Assembly: GCA_903835235.1 (NCBI GenBank)
Contig: CAILMF010000015.1
Location: 310,001 to 374,000 of the forward strand
Length of the DNA: 64,000 nucleotides
Source of the DNA: an uncultured Rhodospirillales bacterium
GTDB taxonomy: Bacteria > Pseudomonadota > Alphaproteobacteria > Acetobacterales > Acetobacteraceae
Direction of reading: 5' to 3'
Numbering within the stretch: position 1 is the first letter of the stretch; each line of letters opens with the position of its first letter. The notes under the pieces were generated by a model that saw nothing but the letters and a program-made list of their open reading frames with translations, ran no database searches and was not told where the DNA came from. A program made the position numbers and the translations under genes. Shown piece after piece: positions 48,790 to 57,638 of this stretch.

Positions 48790-49905
48790 ATGGCCTCCAA
48801 CAAGCGTCTGCTGGTGCTGCCGGGTGACGGCATCGGCCCCGAAGTGATGCGTGAAGTCCGCCGCGTGATCGACTGGATGGATCGCCGCCGCGCGATCTCC
48901 TTCGACCTGGAGGAAGGCCTGGTCGGCGGTGCCGCGATCGAGGCCGAGGGCGCGCCGATTTCGGACGCCACCGTGGCCCGCGCCAAGGCGGCCGATGCCG
49001 TGCTGTTCGGCAGCGTCGGCGGGCCGAAGTGGGACACGCTGCCCTTCGAGCAGCGGCCGGAACTGGGCATCCTCCGGCTGCGCAAGGATCTCGGCCTGTT
49101 CGCCAACCTGCGCCCGGCGGTGGTGCTGGACCCGCTCGTTGATGCTTCCTCGCTGAAGCCCGATGTGGTGCGCGGCGTCGACATCATGGTGGTGCGGGAG
49201 ACCGTGGGCGGCGTGTATTTCGGTGAGCCGCGCGGCGTGGAGAAGGCGGCCGATGGCCGTCGCCGCGGCTTCGACACCCAGGTGTATTTCGAGGACGAGA
49301 TCGCCCGCGTGGCGCGCGTGGCCTTCGACCTGGCGCGCAAGCGCCGGAACAAGGTCACCAGCGTCGAGAAGGCCAACGTGATGCAGTCCGGCCGCCTGTG
49401 GCGCGCCGTGGTGGGGGAGGTCCACAAGGCCGAATACCCCGACGTGCAGCTGGAGAACATGTACGCCGACAACTGCGCGATGCAGCTGTGCAGCCGCCCC
49501 AAGCAGTTCGACGTGATCCTGGGCGACAACCTGTTCGGCGACGTGCTGTCCGACCTGGCGGCGGCGCTGACGGGCTCGCTGGGCATGCTGCCCTCGGCCA
49601 CGCTGGGCGCGGTGGACCCCGCCACCGGCAAGCGCCATGCGCTGTACGAGCCGATCCATGGCAGCGCGCCGGATATTGCCGGCAAGGCCGTGGCCAACCC
49701 CTGCGCGCAGATCCTGTCCTTCGCCATGCTGCTGCGCTGGTCCTTCGGCATGGAAGAGGACGCCCGCCTGCTGGAAACCGCGGTCGAGAAGGTGCTGGCC
49801 GGTGGCCTGCGCACCGCCGACATCATGCAGACCGGCATGGCCCGCGTCGGCACCAGCGTGATGGGCGAGGCCGTGCTGCGCGAGTTGGATAAACTCGCGG
49901 CGTGA
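48790..49905 (+). CDS. leuB: 3-isopropylmalate dehydrogenase
   Basis: NAD-dependent decarboxylating dehydrogenase of 371 residues, third step of the leucine branch. It opens with [17 protein letters not shown]. Substrate-binding Arg residues lie in [14 protein letters not shown] near 98, a catalytic Tyr in [14 protein letters not shown] near 140 and a Lys in [14 protein letters not shown] near 196. Metal Asp residues are in [16 protein letters not shown] near 247, and [13 protein letters not shown] near 289 binds NAD. No leuA is present nearby. tRNA-Arg follows. Confidence 0.96.
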   Translation: MASNKRLLVLPGDGIGPEVMREVRRVIDWMDRRRAISFDLEEGLVGGAAIEAEGAPISDATVARAKAADAVLFGSVGGPKWDTLPFEQRPELGILRLRKDLGLFANLRPAVVLDPLVDASSLKPDVVRGVDIMVVRETVGGVYFGEPRGVEKAADGRRRGFDTQVYFEDEIARVARVAFDLARKRRNKVTSVEKANVMQSGRLWRAVVGEVHKAEYPDVQLENMYADNCAMQLCSRPKQFDVILGDNLFGDVLSDLAAALTGSLGMLPSATLGAVDPATGKRHALYEPIHGSAPDIAGKAVANPCAQILSFAMLLRWSFGMEEDARLLETAVEKVLAGGLRTADIMQTGMARVGTSVMGEAVLRELDKLAA

Positions 49906-49973
49906 TGCTTTGCGGGGGTTGCGCGGCAGCGTCACCTCCGCTATTTCCCCCTCCCCGCCGCAAGGCAGGGCGC

Positions 49974-50050
49974 GCGCCCGTAGCTCAGCTGGATAGAGCA
50001 CCAGACTACGAATCTGGGGGTCAGGAGTTCGAATCTCTTCGGGCGCGCCA
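49974..50050 (+). tRNA. tRNA-Arg, anticodon ACG
   Basis: Acceptor stem GCGCCCG pairs with CGGGCGC and the discriminator is G. The anticodon arm is CCAGA-CTACGAA-TCTGG with anticodon ACG at 50008-50010, whose A34 is normally converted to inosine to read CGN codons. The T arm is AGGAG-TTCGAAT-CTCTT (weaker pairs) and CCA is encoded at 50048-50050. Confidence 0.93.
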
Positions 50051-50085
50051 ATTTTTCCCTTATCGTCGCTGTCGCCGCTCCGGCG

Positions 50086-50601
50086 CTAATACGCCCGCTG
50101 CCCCATGACATTGCCCGGCGGGCTGTAGTTGCACACCAGCACATCCTGGCCGCGACCGCGGGCGACGCCGCATCCCACAGCAGAGGTCCCGCGCCAGATG
50201 ATCTGGCTGTAGTGGCCGACATCCGCCCAGTTGCCGGTTGTCGAGATCGCCGGGAAGACGCCGTTGGTGAAGTTCCGGCGTTCATTGCCCCAGAGTTCCG
50301 CGAGCTGGGTCAGCCCGAAGGCGCCGGCGCTGCCCATGGCCAGGTTCTCCCCGGGGCCGCTGTGTTCCATGCGGCCGAGCGTGGCCAGGTGTTCGGCCCA
50401 GCGCTGGGCCTTTTCCGCAAGTTCCGCCGACCAGCGCAGCGGCGGCACGCCGAGCGGGGCGCGATATTGATTGTGCAGCGCCAGCAATTCCCGCGCGCTG
50501 CGATCATCGATGCCGGCCGCGGCTGCCGGCGGCGCGAAGGCGGCCAGCAGCAGCGTGGCGGCCAGGCCCAGCCTTGCCGTGCGGAATGTCGGTGCTGCCA
50601 T
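50086..50601 (-). CDS. CAP domain (SCP/PR-1 superfamily) secreted protein
   Basis: Protein of 171 residues with a Sec signal (LGLAATLLLAAFAPPAAAA) followed by one CAP domain. It has LLALHNQYRAPLGVPPLRWS near residue 40, LGRMEHSGPGENLAMGS near 75 and VGHYSQIIWRGTSAVGCGVA near 127; the His and Glu residues form the family cavity. The C terminus LVCNYSPPGNVMGQ is also typical. GAGG precedes the ATG at 50601, which rejects longer upstream frames. The function of bacterial CAP proteins is mostly unknown. It is the last of the minus-strand run here. Confidence 0.9.
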   Translation of the reverse strand: MAAPTFRTARLGLAATLLLAAFAPPAAAAGIDDRSARELLALHNQYRAPLGVPPLRWSAELAEKAQRWAEHLATLGRMEHSGPGENLAMGSAGAFGLTQLAELWGNERRNFTNGVFPAISTTGNWADVGHYSQIIWRGTSAVGCGVARGRGQDVLVCNYSPPGNVMGQRAY

Positions 50602-50756
50602 GGAAGCCTCGCCTGTTCTCGTCCGTGGAGGGGCGCCGGTCTGCGAATCGGCGGTCGGGCATGTGGGCACGGTGCCCGCGGCGTTCAGCGGCACGGGCGC
50701 GGGGGAGGCGTGGCCTGGTCGGCAGGTTGGCCTTGCGGCGCAGCCGGGGCGTGGCA

Positions 50757-51434
50757 TCACCAGGGTATCGTGGCGCCGCGCCAGTCGAAGAAGCCGCCGC
50801 TGTCCGGCCTGTCCAGCCCTGCCAGCACCGCCAGCAGCTCGGCGGCGGCAACGGCCGGCGGACGCACCTCCAGCCCCGCCTTGGCGAAGGGCGCGGAAAG
50901 CGAGGTGGCGACCGTGCCGGGGTGCAGCGCCACGCAGATCGCCTCGGGGTGGCTGCGCGCCAGTTCTATCGCGGCGGTGTGCATCAGCTGGTTCAGCGCC
51001 GCCTTGGCGGCACGATAGCCGTACCAACCGCCCAGCCGATTGTCGCCGATGCTGCCGACCCGGGCCGACAGCGTGGCGAAGACGGCGCGCCCCTGGCGCG
51101 GCAGCAGCGGCAGGAAGTGCTTCATCAGCAGCGCGGGGCCGATGGCGTTGAGCGCGAAATTCCGCGCCAGGGCAGCCGCGTCCAGCTCACGCAGGCTGCG
51201 CTCGGGCCGTTGGTTGGTGTCGTGCAGAAAGCCGGTGGCATCCAGCAGCAGCCGTGGCTCGCCCGCTGGCAGGGCGCGCGCCGCCGCGGCGATGCTGGCT
51301 TCGTCGGTCAACTCCAGCGCGGGGCGGCGCAGCGCCACGACGTCGTCGAAGCCGTGGTTTTGGCGAAGCGCGTCTACCAGCGCCGCGCCGATGCCGCCGC
51401 CGGCGCCGAACACCACGGCGATGCTGCGCGGCAT
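50757..51434 (-). CDS. SDR family oxidoreductase (C-factor-like)
   Basis: Short-chain dehydrogenase of 225 residues. The cofactor motif is FGAGGGIGAALVDAL near residue 9, the usual NAG segment is replaced by LLDATGFLHD near 63, and the active-site Ser and Tyr-Lys lie in ATLSARVGSIGDN and WYGYRAAKAAL. This shape and the lack of a long substrate loop resemble the small C-factor-type SDRs. It is coupled to the DUF3429 gene (TGATG overlap). The substrate is unknown. Confidence 0.85.
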   Translation of the reverse strand: MPRSIAVVFGAGGGIGAALVDALRQNHGFDDVVALRRPALELTDEASIAAAARALPAGEPRLLLDATGFLHDTNQRPERSLRELDAAALARNFALNAIGPALLMKHFLPLLPRQGRAVFATLSARVGSIGDNRLGGWYGYRAAKAALNQLMHTAAIELARSHPEAICVALHPGTVATSLSAPFAKAGLEVRPPAVAAAELLAVLAGLDRPDSGGFFDWRGATIPW

Positions 51435-51862
51435 CAGGCGGCCAAGCCCAGCAGCAGCGCGGCCAGCGCGCCGAGCGAAAGCGGCAGGCGCAGCCGCGGA
51501 TACCAGGCCGGCGCGTCGCCGATCCGCTGGTCCAGCAGCAGCATGGCGGCAAAGCCGAGCGCGAGCAGCAGCAGGCCGGCCCGGGGCGCCAGCAGCAGCG
51601 CCAGCCAGGCCAGCAGCGAGGGCAATACGCTGAGCGCCAGGCGCGCCGGCAGGTCGGCGGCGTTTGCGGCCATGGCCAGGCCCCAGCGGATGCCGCCGAG
51701 GAAGGACAGGATGACCGCGCCATAGGCCAGCAGGGCCGGCAGCGCCAAGGTGTGCAGCGGCGCGTTGGGGGTCAGCGCCAGGAGCGCCGCCGCGGCGAAG
51801 GGCAGCAGGCCGGCAAAGCCGAGCCAGCGGGCGGCGGTCGGGATGGGGGCAGCAGTGTTCAC
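51434..51862 (-). CDS. DUF3429 domain-containing membrane protein
   Basis: Protein of about 142 residues with four or five hydrophobic helices and the family segment YGAVILSFLGGIRWGLAM near residue 46. The start was placed at GTG 51862, which has GAGAGG upstream; the in-frame extension upstream is Arg-rich and unlike a membrane protein. DUF3429 has no assigned function. It lies 134 bp downstream of tamB on the same strand and its stop overlaps the SDR start. Confidence 0.82.
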   Translation of the reverse strand: MNTAAPIPTAARWLGFAGLLPFAAAALLALTPNAPLHTLALPALLAYGAVILSFLGGIRWGLAMAANAADLPARLALSVLPSLLAWLALLLAPRAGLLLLALGFAAMLLLDQRIGDAPAWYPRLRLPLSLGALAALLLGLAA

Positions 51863-51996
51863 CGGGCGCGGACCTCTCCGTTGGGCGGAGCATATGGCGA
51901 CGATCCCTGGTTGCTCAACCGCGCGGCATACCCTGGGCCGGCGCGAGCCGCCGGTGCGACGCAGGAGTTCAGCGCCGCCGGTGCGAGCCGTCGGCA

Positions 51997-54900
51997 TCAA
52001 TATTCCAGCTCATAACTCAGGCCGATGCGGTCGCCGGCCGGCCCGGTCGCGGTCTGGCCTTCCAGCTTCAGCCGCGGCGTCACCTCGTACTGCACGCCAA
52101 CGCCGGTAGTGCCGCCGGTGCCCTGCCGCACCCCCAGGTACAGCCCGGGCGAGACGTAGCGGCCGGCCTCCACCGCCGCGCCATTGGCGTTGGTCGGGTC
52201 GCTGGTCACGCCCAGCCGGTCAAGTCCCAGCCCGCTGCGCACCCGGTCCAGCAGGCCGCTGCTGCTGGCGGCGCCGCTCAGTTCCGCCGCGGCGCCGGCC
52301 AGCTGGGCGATCTCGAACGGGGAGAGGGTGCTGGTCGGCCGGTCGAAGATCAGGCGTGCCAGGATCTCGTCCTGCGGCAGCTCGGGGGAACTGCTGAAGC
52401 TCACCTGCGGGTCGGCCGGTGTGCCGGCAATCGCCAGGGTCAGGGTTGCGCTGCTGGTGGTGGCCGTGGCGGCGAAGTCCAGCTGGGGTGTCAGCGTGCC
52501 GTTGGCGAAGCTGATGTTGCCGCGCTGGAAGGTCAGTTGCCGGGCCAGCACGCTGAGCGTGCCGCGGCTCAGCGCCAGGCCGCCGGTGACGAAGGGCGCC
52601 GCCGTGGTGCCGCTCAGTTGCAGCCGCCCGCCGAGTTCCGCGTCCAGTCCGCGGCCGCGGATGAAGGCGCGTTGCACCGCCACCTCCAGCGCCAGCGCCA
52701 CCGGCGGGGTGGCGCTGGCGGGCCGGGGGGCTGGCGCCGGTTGGCGGCCGGGTGGCAGCGGCCCCACTTGGCGCACCCCCGGCAGGGTGGCGATGCTGGC
52801 CGGCAATTGCTCGGGCACGCGGATATCGGAGCGCAGGACCGTGACGCTGCCGCTGGCGCGGGCGCCGCCCAGCAGCGGCCCGACCAGGCGGAGGTCGGCG
52901 TCCACTGTGGCGGTCGCCAGGTCCGCGGCGACCGGCCGGGCATTGCGCGCCGTCAGGGTCAGGTCCACCGGCAGGCCGGGCAGGGTAGGTTGCACGGTGC
53001 CGCCGAGGGCGATCTGCCCGCCGCCGGCGGTGCGGGCGGTCAGGCCTTCCAGCCGCAGTGCCGCGGCGTCGCCCACCAGCGCGCCGGCGATGTCGCTGAG
53101 GCGGACGCCCAGGGCCAGGTTGCGGTAGCTGCCATTGCTCAGGGCTACCCGGCCGGACAGGGCAGGGGCGGCCAGCGTGCCGCCGGCCCGCAGGCCCAGC
53201 GCCAGCCGGCCGGTCACCCGGTCGGCGCCCGCGGCCAGGAAGGGGGCGGCCAGCGGGGCGAGGTCCAGCGCGCCGTCCAGCGTGGCGGCCAAGCTGCCGG
53301 CGGTGCCCTGCGGCAGTGCCAGGGTGGCGCGCAGCCGGCCGATGGCCGCCGCCTCGGCTTCCGCCGTCAGGGTGATGGCCTGGCCGACGAGCCGCGCCTC
53401 GGCCCGCAGGCTGGCCGGGGGCAGGGCGGCGAGGCCGGCCTGGCTGGTGCGCAGGCCGGTGGCCGCGAGTTGCAGGGTGGCCTGGGGCTGGGCGACCGGG
53501 CCGGTGACGCGCAGGCTGCCGTCCAGCCGGCCCTGCAAAGCAAGGGCGGGCGCCACCGCCTGGGCCAGGGCCAGAGGCAGCGCGGTGAGCCGTGCGGTCA
53601 GGTCGGCCTGGCTTGGCCCCCAGCGGCCGGATGCTTCCAGCCGGCCGCCGCGGCCGGTGGTCAGCGCCAGCGCGCCGAGCTCGATGCCGCCGCCGATGGG
53701 GCCGCTCAGACGCGCCGGGGCGGCGAGGCGCAGCACCTCCTGCTGCCAGGTGAGGTCCAGGGCGGCCAGGTCCAGCCGCCAGCCCGCCGGCCCCAGGCCG
53801 CCCTGGCCGCGCAGGCTCAGGCGGCCCTGGGTGGCGGTTGCCGCGGCCGAGAAGCTTGCGGCCGCGGTGGTTCCGCGCGTCTGCAGGGTCAGGCTGCCGG
53901 ATTGTCCCGCCGCTGCCAGCCGGGGCCCCTCCAGCCTGGTGTCGAAGCCCTGCACGCCATCCCTTGGCTGTACCTGCGCCTGTACCGAGAGCCGCCCGGC
54001 GAGGTCGGGCACCCCGGCCAGCCCGGCCAGCCGGGCCAGGTCGGGGGCTTCCAGCCGCAGCGATCCGGTGGCGAGGCGGGAGTCGAGATCCAGCGTTCCC
54101 GTGGCCTCCAGCCGGGTTGACCCGAGCGCCGCCTCGGCGCGGTCCAGTATCAGCACCTGGCCTTCCGGCCTGGCCCGCAGCGCAAGGGACAGCGGCTGGT
54201 CGCCGTAGCGGCCACTGGCCGTGGCGGTCGCATCCGGCCGGGTCAGCGGGTGGCTGATACGGGCGTCCACGGCCAGGTCGCGCAGGGATTGGCCTTGCAG
54301 CGCCACCTGGTCGGAGCGCGCCGCCAGCGTCAGCTCGGGGTCCTGGCGTGGGCCGCGCGCCGTTGCGCTCAGCCGGGCCGCGCCGGCAAAGCCCGGGCCG
54401 AGCGCGGCCAGGCGCGGCAGGTCGAGCTGCGCCACCAGGTCCAGCGTCTCCCCGGCCAGGCCGGCGAGGTCGAGTTGCATCGCGGCGCCGACCAGGCGCA
54501 GCGCCAGCCGCTGTTCGGGCAGGGCGGCTTCCAGGTGCAGGCGCGGCGTGGGACCCAGGGCTGCATCGCCGGTCGGCATGCCGGTGGTGAGCCCTTCCGG
54601 GGCGATATCCGCGACCAGCCGGGGCGCCTGGAGCGTGCCGCTGAGCCGCGCCTCGGCCGCCAGGGCCGACCAGGTGAGCCCCGCCGGCAGCAGCACGGCG
54701 AAGCGTCCGCCCGCCGCCAGCCGTGCCGTCAGGTGCGCGGCGACGGCCTGGCTGGCGAGGTTGAGGCTGCCAGCGGCGAGGAGTTCCCCGAACGGCGCTG
54801 CCAGCCGCAGGCGCTGCACCGCCAGCCGCCGGTCCGGCGCCAGGCTGCCCTGCACGGCGAAGGCCAAGGGCGTCGCCAGTGGTGCAAACGCGGCCGGCAG

Positions 54901-55728
54901 CAGCGGGGCGGCGCGGGCTTCGCCGCTGAGGTCGAGGCCCAGCGTGCCATCCGCCTTGGCGCTGACCGTGCCGGTGGCCTTGACCGCGACATCCTGGCCC
55001 AGGCTTGCCTCCAGCGTCAGGGTGGCGGCGCTGGCGGGGCCGGACAGGCGCAAGCGCAGGGCAAGCGGGCGGCTTGGTTGGCCAGTCAGCCCCGCCGCCA
55101 TGGCGCCGGAGGGGTCTTCGGCAGTGATTTCGGCGTCCAGTTGCTCGCCAGGGGCCAGCGCCAGGCGCAGCGCGACATGGCCGGGCGCGTCCAGCCGTTG
55201 CAGTGTGGCGGTGGCGTGCAGGCTGCCGGTCTCGGCCTGGACGTAGCCGGCCAGGGCGAAGGCGGCGGGCTGCCCGAGGATGGGGGCGCCCAGCTCGATC
55301 CGCTCCAGCGCCAGCGAGTCCAGCCGCAGTGCCAAGGGCAGGCTTGGCGGCTCCGGCAACAAAGGCCCTGGCTGCGGTGGGGGTGGCGAGGCTGGCGGCT
55401 GGGGCAGGCGGGGCAGGGCCAGGCGCTCGGCCCGCAGCGTGGTGACGTGCAGCGTGCCGCGCAGCAGGGCCGGCAGGTTCAGCACCAGCTCGGCGCGCTC
55501 CAGCGCCAGCCAGGGGCCATCGGCGTCGGCCAGGGTGATGCGCTCGGCCGAGAGCCGCCAGGGCAGTGGGCCGCGCAGCCCTTCCAGGTGCAGGCCGGGC
55601 AGCTGGTCCTCGGCCAGGCGGGACAGGCTGCGCAGCCCGCCGGCGGTGTTCAGCCAGGCCAGGGCGCCGGCCAGCGTCAGCACCAGCAGCAGCAGTGCGA
55701 TGCCCAGGGCCTTCAGCCCGCGCCGCAT
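51997..55728 (-). CDS. tamB: Translocation and assembly module inner-membrane protein TamB (DUF490)
   Basis: Very long beta-rich protein of 1243 residues that spans the periplasm and, with TamA, supports outer-membrane assembly and probably lipid transfer. One N-terminal helix (ALGIALLLLVLTLAGALAWL, about residues 7-27) anchors it. The rest is a repeated beta-strand pattern typical of bridge-like lipid transfer proteins. The C-terminal DUF490 domain ends with the EILARLIFDRPTSTLSPFE block and GVQYEVTPRLKLEGQT near the end. The start overlaps the tamA stop (TGATG). The length is normal for the family. Confidence 0.93.
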   Translation of the reverse strand: MRRGLKALGIALLLLVLTLAGALAWLNTAGGLRSLSRLAEDQLPGLHLEGLRGPLPWRLSAERITLADADGPWLALERAELVLNLPALLRGTLHVTTLRAERLALPRLPQPPASPPPPQPGPLLPEPPSLPLALRLDSLALERIELGAPILGQPAAFALAGYVQAETGSLHATATLQRLDAPGHVALRLALAPGEQLDAEITAEDPSGAMAAGLTGQPSRPLALRLRLSGPASAATLTLEASLGQDVAVKATGTVSAKADGTLGLDLSGEARAAPLLPAAFAPLATPLAFAVQGSLAPDRRLAVQRLRLAAPFGELLAAGSLNLASQAVAAHLTARLAAGGRFAVLLPAGLTWSALAAEARLSGTLQAPRLVADIAPEGLTTGMPTGDAALGPTPRLHLEAALPEQRLALRLVGAAMQLDLAGLAGETLDLVAQLDLPRLAALGPGFAGAARLSATARGPRQDPELTLAARSDQVALQGQSLRDLAVDARISHPLTRPDATATASGRYGDQPLSLALRARPEGQVLILDRAEAALGSTRLEATGTLDLDSRLATGSLRLEAPDLARLAGLAGVPDLAGRLSVQAQVQPRDGVQGFDTRLEGPRLAAAGQSGSLTLQTRGTTAAASFSAAATATQGRLSLRGQGGLGPAGWRLDLAALDLTWQQEVLRLAAPARLSGPIGGGIELGALALTTGRGGRLEASGRWGPSQADLTARLTALPLALAQAVAPALALQGRLDGSLRVTGPVAQPQATLQLAATGLRTSQAGLAALPPASLRAEARLVGQAITLTAEAEAAAIGRLRATLALPQGTAGSLAATLDGALDLAPLAAPFLAAGADRVTGRLALGLRAGGTLAAPALSGRVALSNGSYRNLALGVRLSDIAGALVGDAAALRLEGLTARTAGGGQIALGGTVQPTLPGLPVDLTLTARNARPVAADLATATVDADLRLVGPLLGGARASGSVTVLRSDIRVPEQLPASIATLPGVRQVGPLPPGRQPAPAPRPASATPPVALALEVAVQRAFIRGRGLDAELGGRLQLSGTTAAPFVTGGLALSRGTLSVLARQLTFQRGNISFANGTLTPQLDFAATATTSSATLTLAIAGTPADPQVSFSSSPELPQDEILARLIFDRPTSTLSPFEIAQLAGAAAELSGAASSSGLLDRVRSGLGLDRLGVTSDPTNANGAAVEAGRYVSPGLYLGVRQGTGGTTGVGVQYEVTPRLKLEGQTATGPAGDRIGLSYELEY

Positions 55729-57596
55729 CAGAAGGCCTGCCCAATGCCGAGGTAGAGGCCGTAGCCGCTGCTGCCCTGCTGCTTCATCAGCGGCAGCGCA
55801 ATATCGGCGCGGATCGGCCCGATGGGCGTGAAGTAGCGGACGCCCAGGCCGGCGCCGATGCGGGGCTGGCCGCTGGGCAGGCCGCCGGTGCCGACATTGC
55901 CGATATCGACGAAGGCGACCGCGCCGAAATCGCCGTAGACATGCTGGCGCAGCTCCAGGCTGGCCTCCATGACGCTGGCGCCGCCGCTCGGCTTGTTGCG
56001 GCCGTCGCGCGGGCCGATGGACTGGTAGTCGTAGCCGCGCACCGACCCACCGCCGCCGGCGTAGTACCGCAGGTGGCGCGGCACTGAGGCCCGCCCGCTG
56101 CCGAGCAGGCTGCCGAAGCTGCCGCGTGCCGCCAGCACGCTGCCCTTGTTGCCGGAGAGGTCCCAATAGGTGGTGCCCGTGATCCGCACCGGCAAAAAGG
56201 GCGCGGTATTGGCCAGGCTCAGCGAGGGCGCGACGGTGCCGTCCAGCCGCCAGCCGCGCGTGGGGTTCAGCAGGCTGTCGGTGGTGTCCCAGCGGGCGCC
56301 GGCCAGCAGGCCGAGGATCTGGTAGGCGTCCTGCTTGCCACCGGGCGGGCCGATGACGCCGACATCCAGCTGCGGGCCGGCGCGCAATGTGACCTGTGGC
56401 GTGATCGGCTGCTGGAAGATCGCCGTGGCGGTGATGGCGTCGCGGTCATAGGCGTCCAGCCGCTCCCGCAGGTAGTAGCTGCTGGCCTGCAATGTCAGGC
56501 CGGGGCGGCCGAACACGCCGGGATTGGTCAGGGTGCCGCCCAGTCGATAGGTCATGTTGCCGGCATCGCCGCCATTGCCCACGCCGATGCGGGCGACCTC
56601 GGCCTCCAGCCGCAGCCGCTCGGCGCCGCCCAGCAGGTTGCGATGCTCCCACCAGGCGCGCAGCGAGGGGCCGTAATTGGTCTCATAGGCCAGCGCGCCG
56701 CCCAGCGCCCGGCGCGGGCGCTCCGCCACGGTGAAGGTGATGGGCAGGCGGCCCATCTCGTCCAGCCTTTCCCCGGCGCGGGCGCGGACCGAGCCGAAGG
56801 CGCCGAGGCCCATCAGCGCCGCGCGCTGCTTTTCCAGCGCCGCGGGGTTGTAGGGCTGGCCGGCCAGCGGTGCGGCCTGGCGGGCGAGGAAGGCCGGGTC
56901 GGTGCGGTCGGCGCCTGCCACCTGCGGCGCAGCGAAGCGGGCGAAGGGGCCGGGGGCCAGGGTCCAGGCCACGTCCATTGTTCGGCTGGCGTGGTCGACC
57001 GTGACCTGGCGCTGCACCAGGCTGGCCAGCGGATGGCCGGCGGCAAGCAGGCGTTGCAGCAGGGTGCGCTCGGCGGCCAGCACGGCATCGGCGCGGGCGG
57101 CGTCGCCGGGGGCCAGGCCGAAGGGGACGGCGGCGGCCTGGTCCAGGGCGGCTGCGTCCTCGGGCGTGCCGGCCTGCACCGCCACCTGGCGCAGGCGGTA
57201 GAGCGGGCCGGGTTCGACGCTGATCTGCACCGGCACCGGGTCCGGCCCCTGCATCAGGCGGTCCGCCAGGCCGGGGGTGGTCGGGGCTGCCCGGGCCACG
57301 GTCACGGCAACCTGGCCGGCCCAGAAGCCCTGCGATTCCAGCACGCGCAGCAGCCGGTCGGCGTCCGCCTGGGCGCGGCCGACCAGGCCCAGCGCCTCGG
57401 TCGGCGCGCTGTCCTGCAGGGCGCGAAGCTGGGAGGCCGCGCTGACCGCGGCATCCAGCGCGGCATTGCCGCTGGGGATGAATTCGGTGCGGTAGGGCAG
57501 GCTGGCCGCATCCGGCTGCGCCGTAACTGGCTGCGGGCATGCCAGCGCCAGGGCCGCGGCCAGGGCCAGCGCCAGGGTGGGCGAAACCGGTTTCAC
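55728..57596 (-). CDS. tamA: Autotransporter assembly complex protein TamA (Omp85 family)
   Basis: Outer-membrane protein of 622 residues. A signal peptide (LALALAAALALACPQPVTAQ) is followed by POTRA-like domains to about residue 290 and a 16-strand Omp85 barrel. The barrel loop marker VRGYDYQSIGPRD lies near residue 520 and the final strand is GYGLYLGIGQAF, ending in Phe as outer-membrane proteins do. The start is a GTG at 57596; no strong ribosome site is seen. It is translationally coupled to tamB and 42 bp downstream of the MFS gene. Confidence 0.92.
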   Translation of the reverse strand: MKPVSPTLALALAAALALACPQPVTAQPDAASLPYRTEFIPSGNAALDAAVSAASQLRALQDSAPTEALGLVGRAQADADRLLRVLESQGFWAGQVAVTVARAAPTTPGLADRLMQGPDPVPVQISVEPGPLYRLRQVAVQAGTPEDAAALDQAAAVPFGLAPGDAARADAVLAAERTLLQRLLAAGHPLASLVQRQVTVDHASRTMDVAWTLAPGPFARFAAPQVAGADRTDPAFLARQAAPLAGQPYNPAALEKQRAALMGLGAFGSVRARAGERLDEMGRLPITFTVAERPRRALGGALAYETNYGPSLRAWWEHRNLLGGAERLRLEAEVARIGVGNGGDAGNMTYRLGGTLTNPGVFGRPGLTLQASSYYLRERLDAYDRDAITATAIFQQPITPQVTLRAGPQLDVGVIGPPGGKQDAYQILGLLAGARWDTTDSLLNPTRGWRLDGTVAPSLSLANTAPFLPVRITGTTYWDLSGNKGSVLAARGSFGSLLGSGRASVPRHLRYYAGGGGSVRGYDYQSIGPRDGRNKPSGGASVMEASLELRQHVYGDFGAVAFVDIGNVGTGGLPSGQPRIGAGLGVRYFTPIGPIRADIALPLMKQQGSSGYGLYLGIGQAF

Positions 57597-57638
57597 CCGG
57601 GGTCAACCGGCGGCGGCGGCCCCGGTTCCCTCAGGCGG

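Noticed and set aside
52220-55744. Open frames of more than 1000 codons overlapping tamB in other frames
   Set aside because: Pro/Arg/Ala-rich shadows; tamB has the correct start, length and C-terminal domain.
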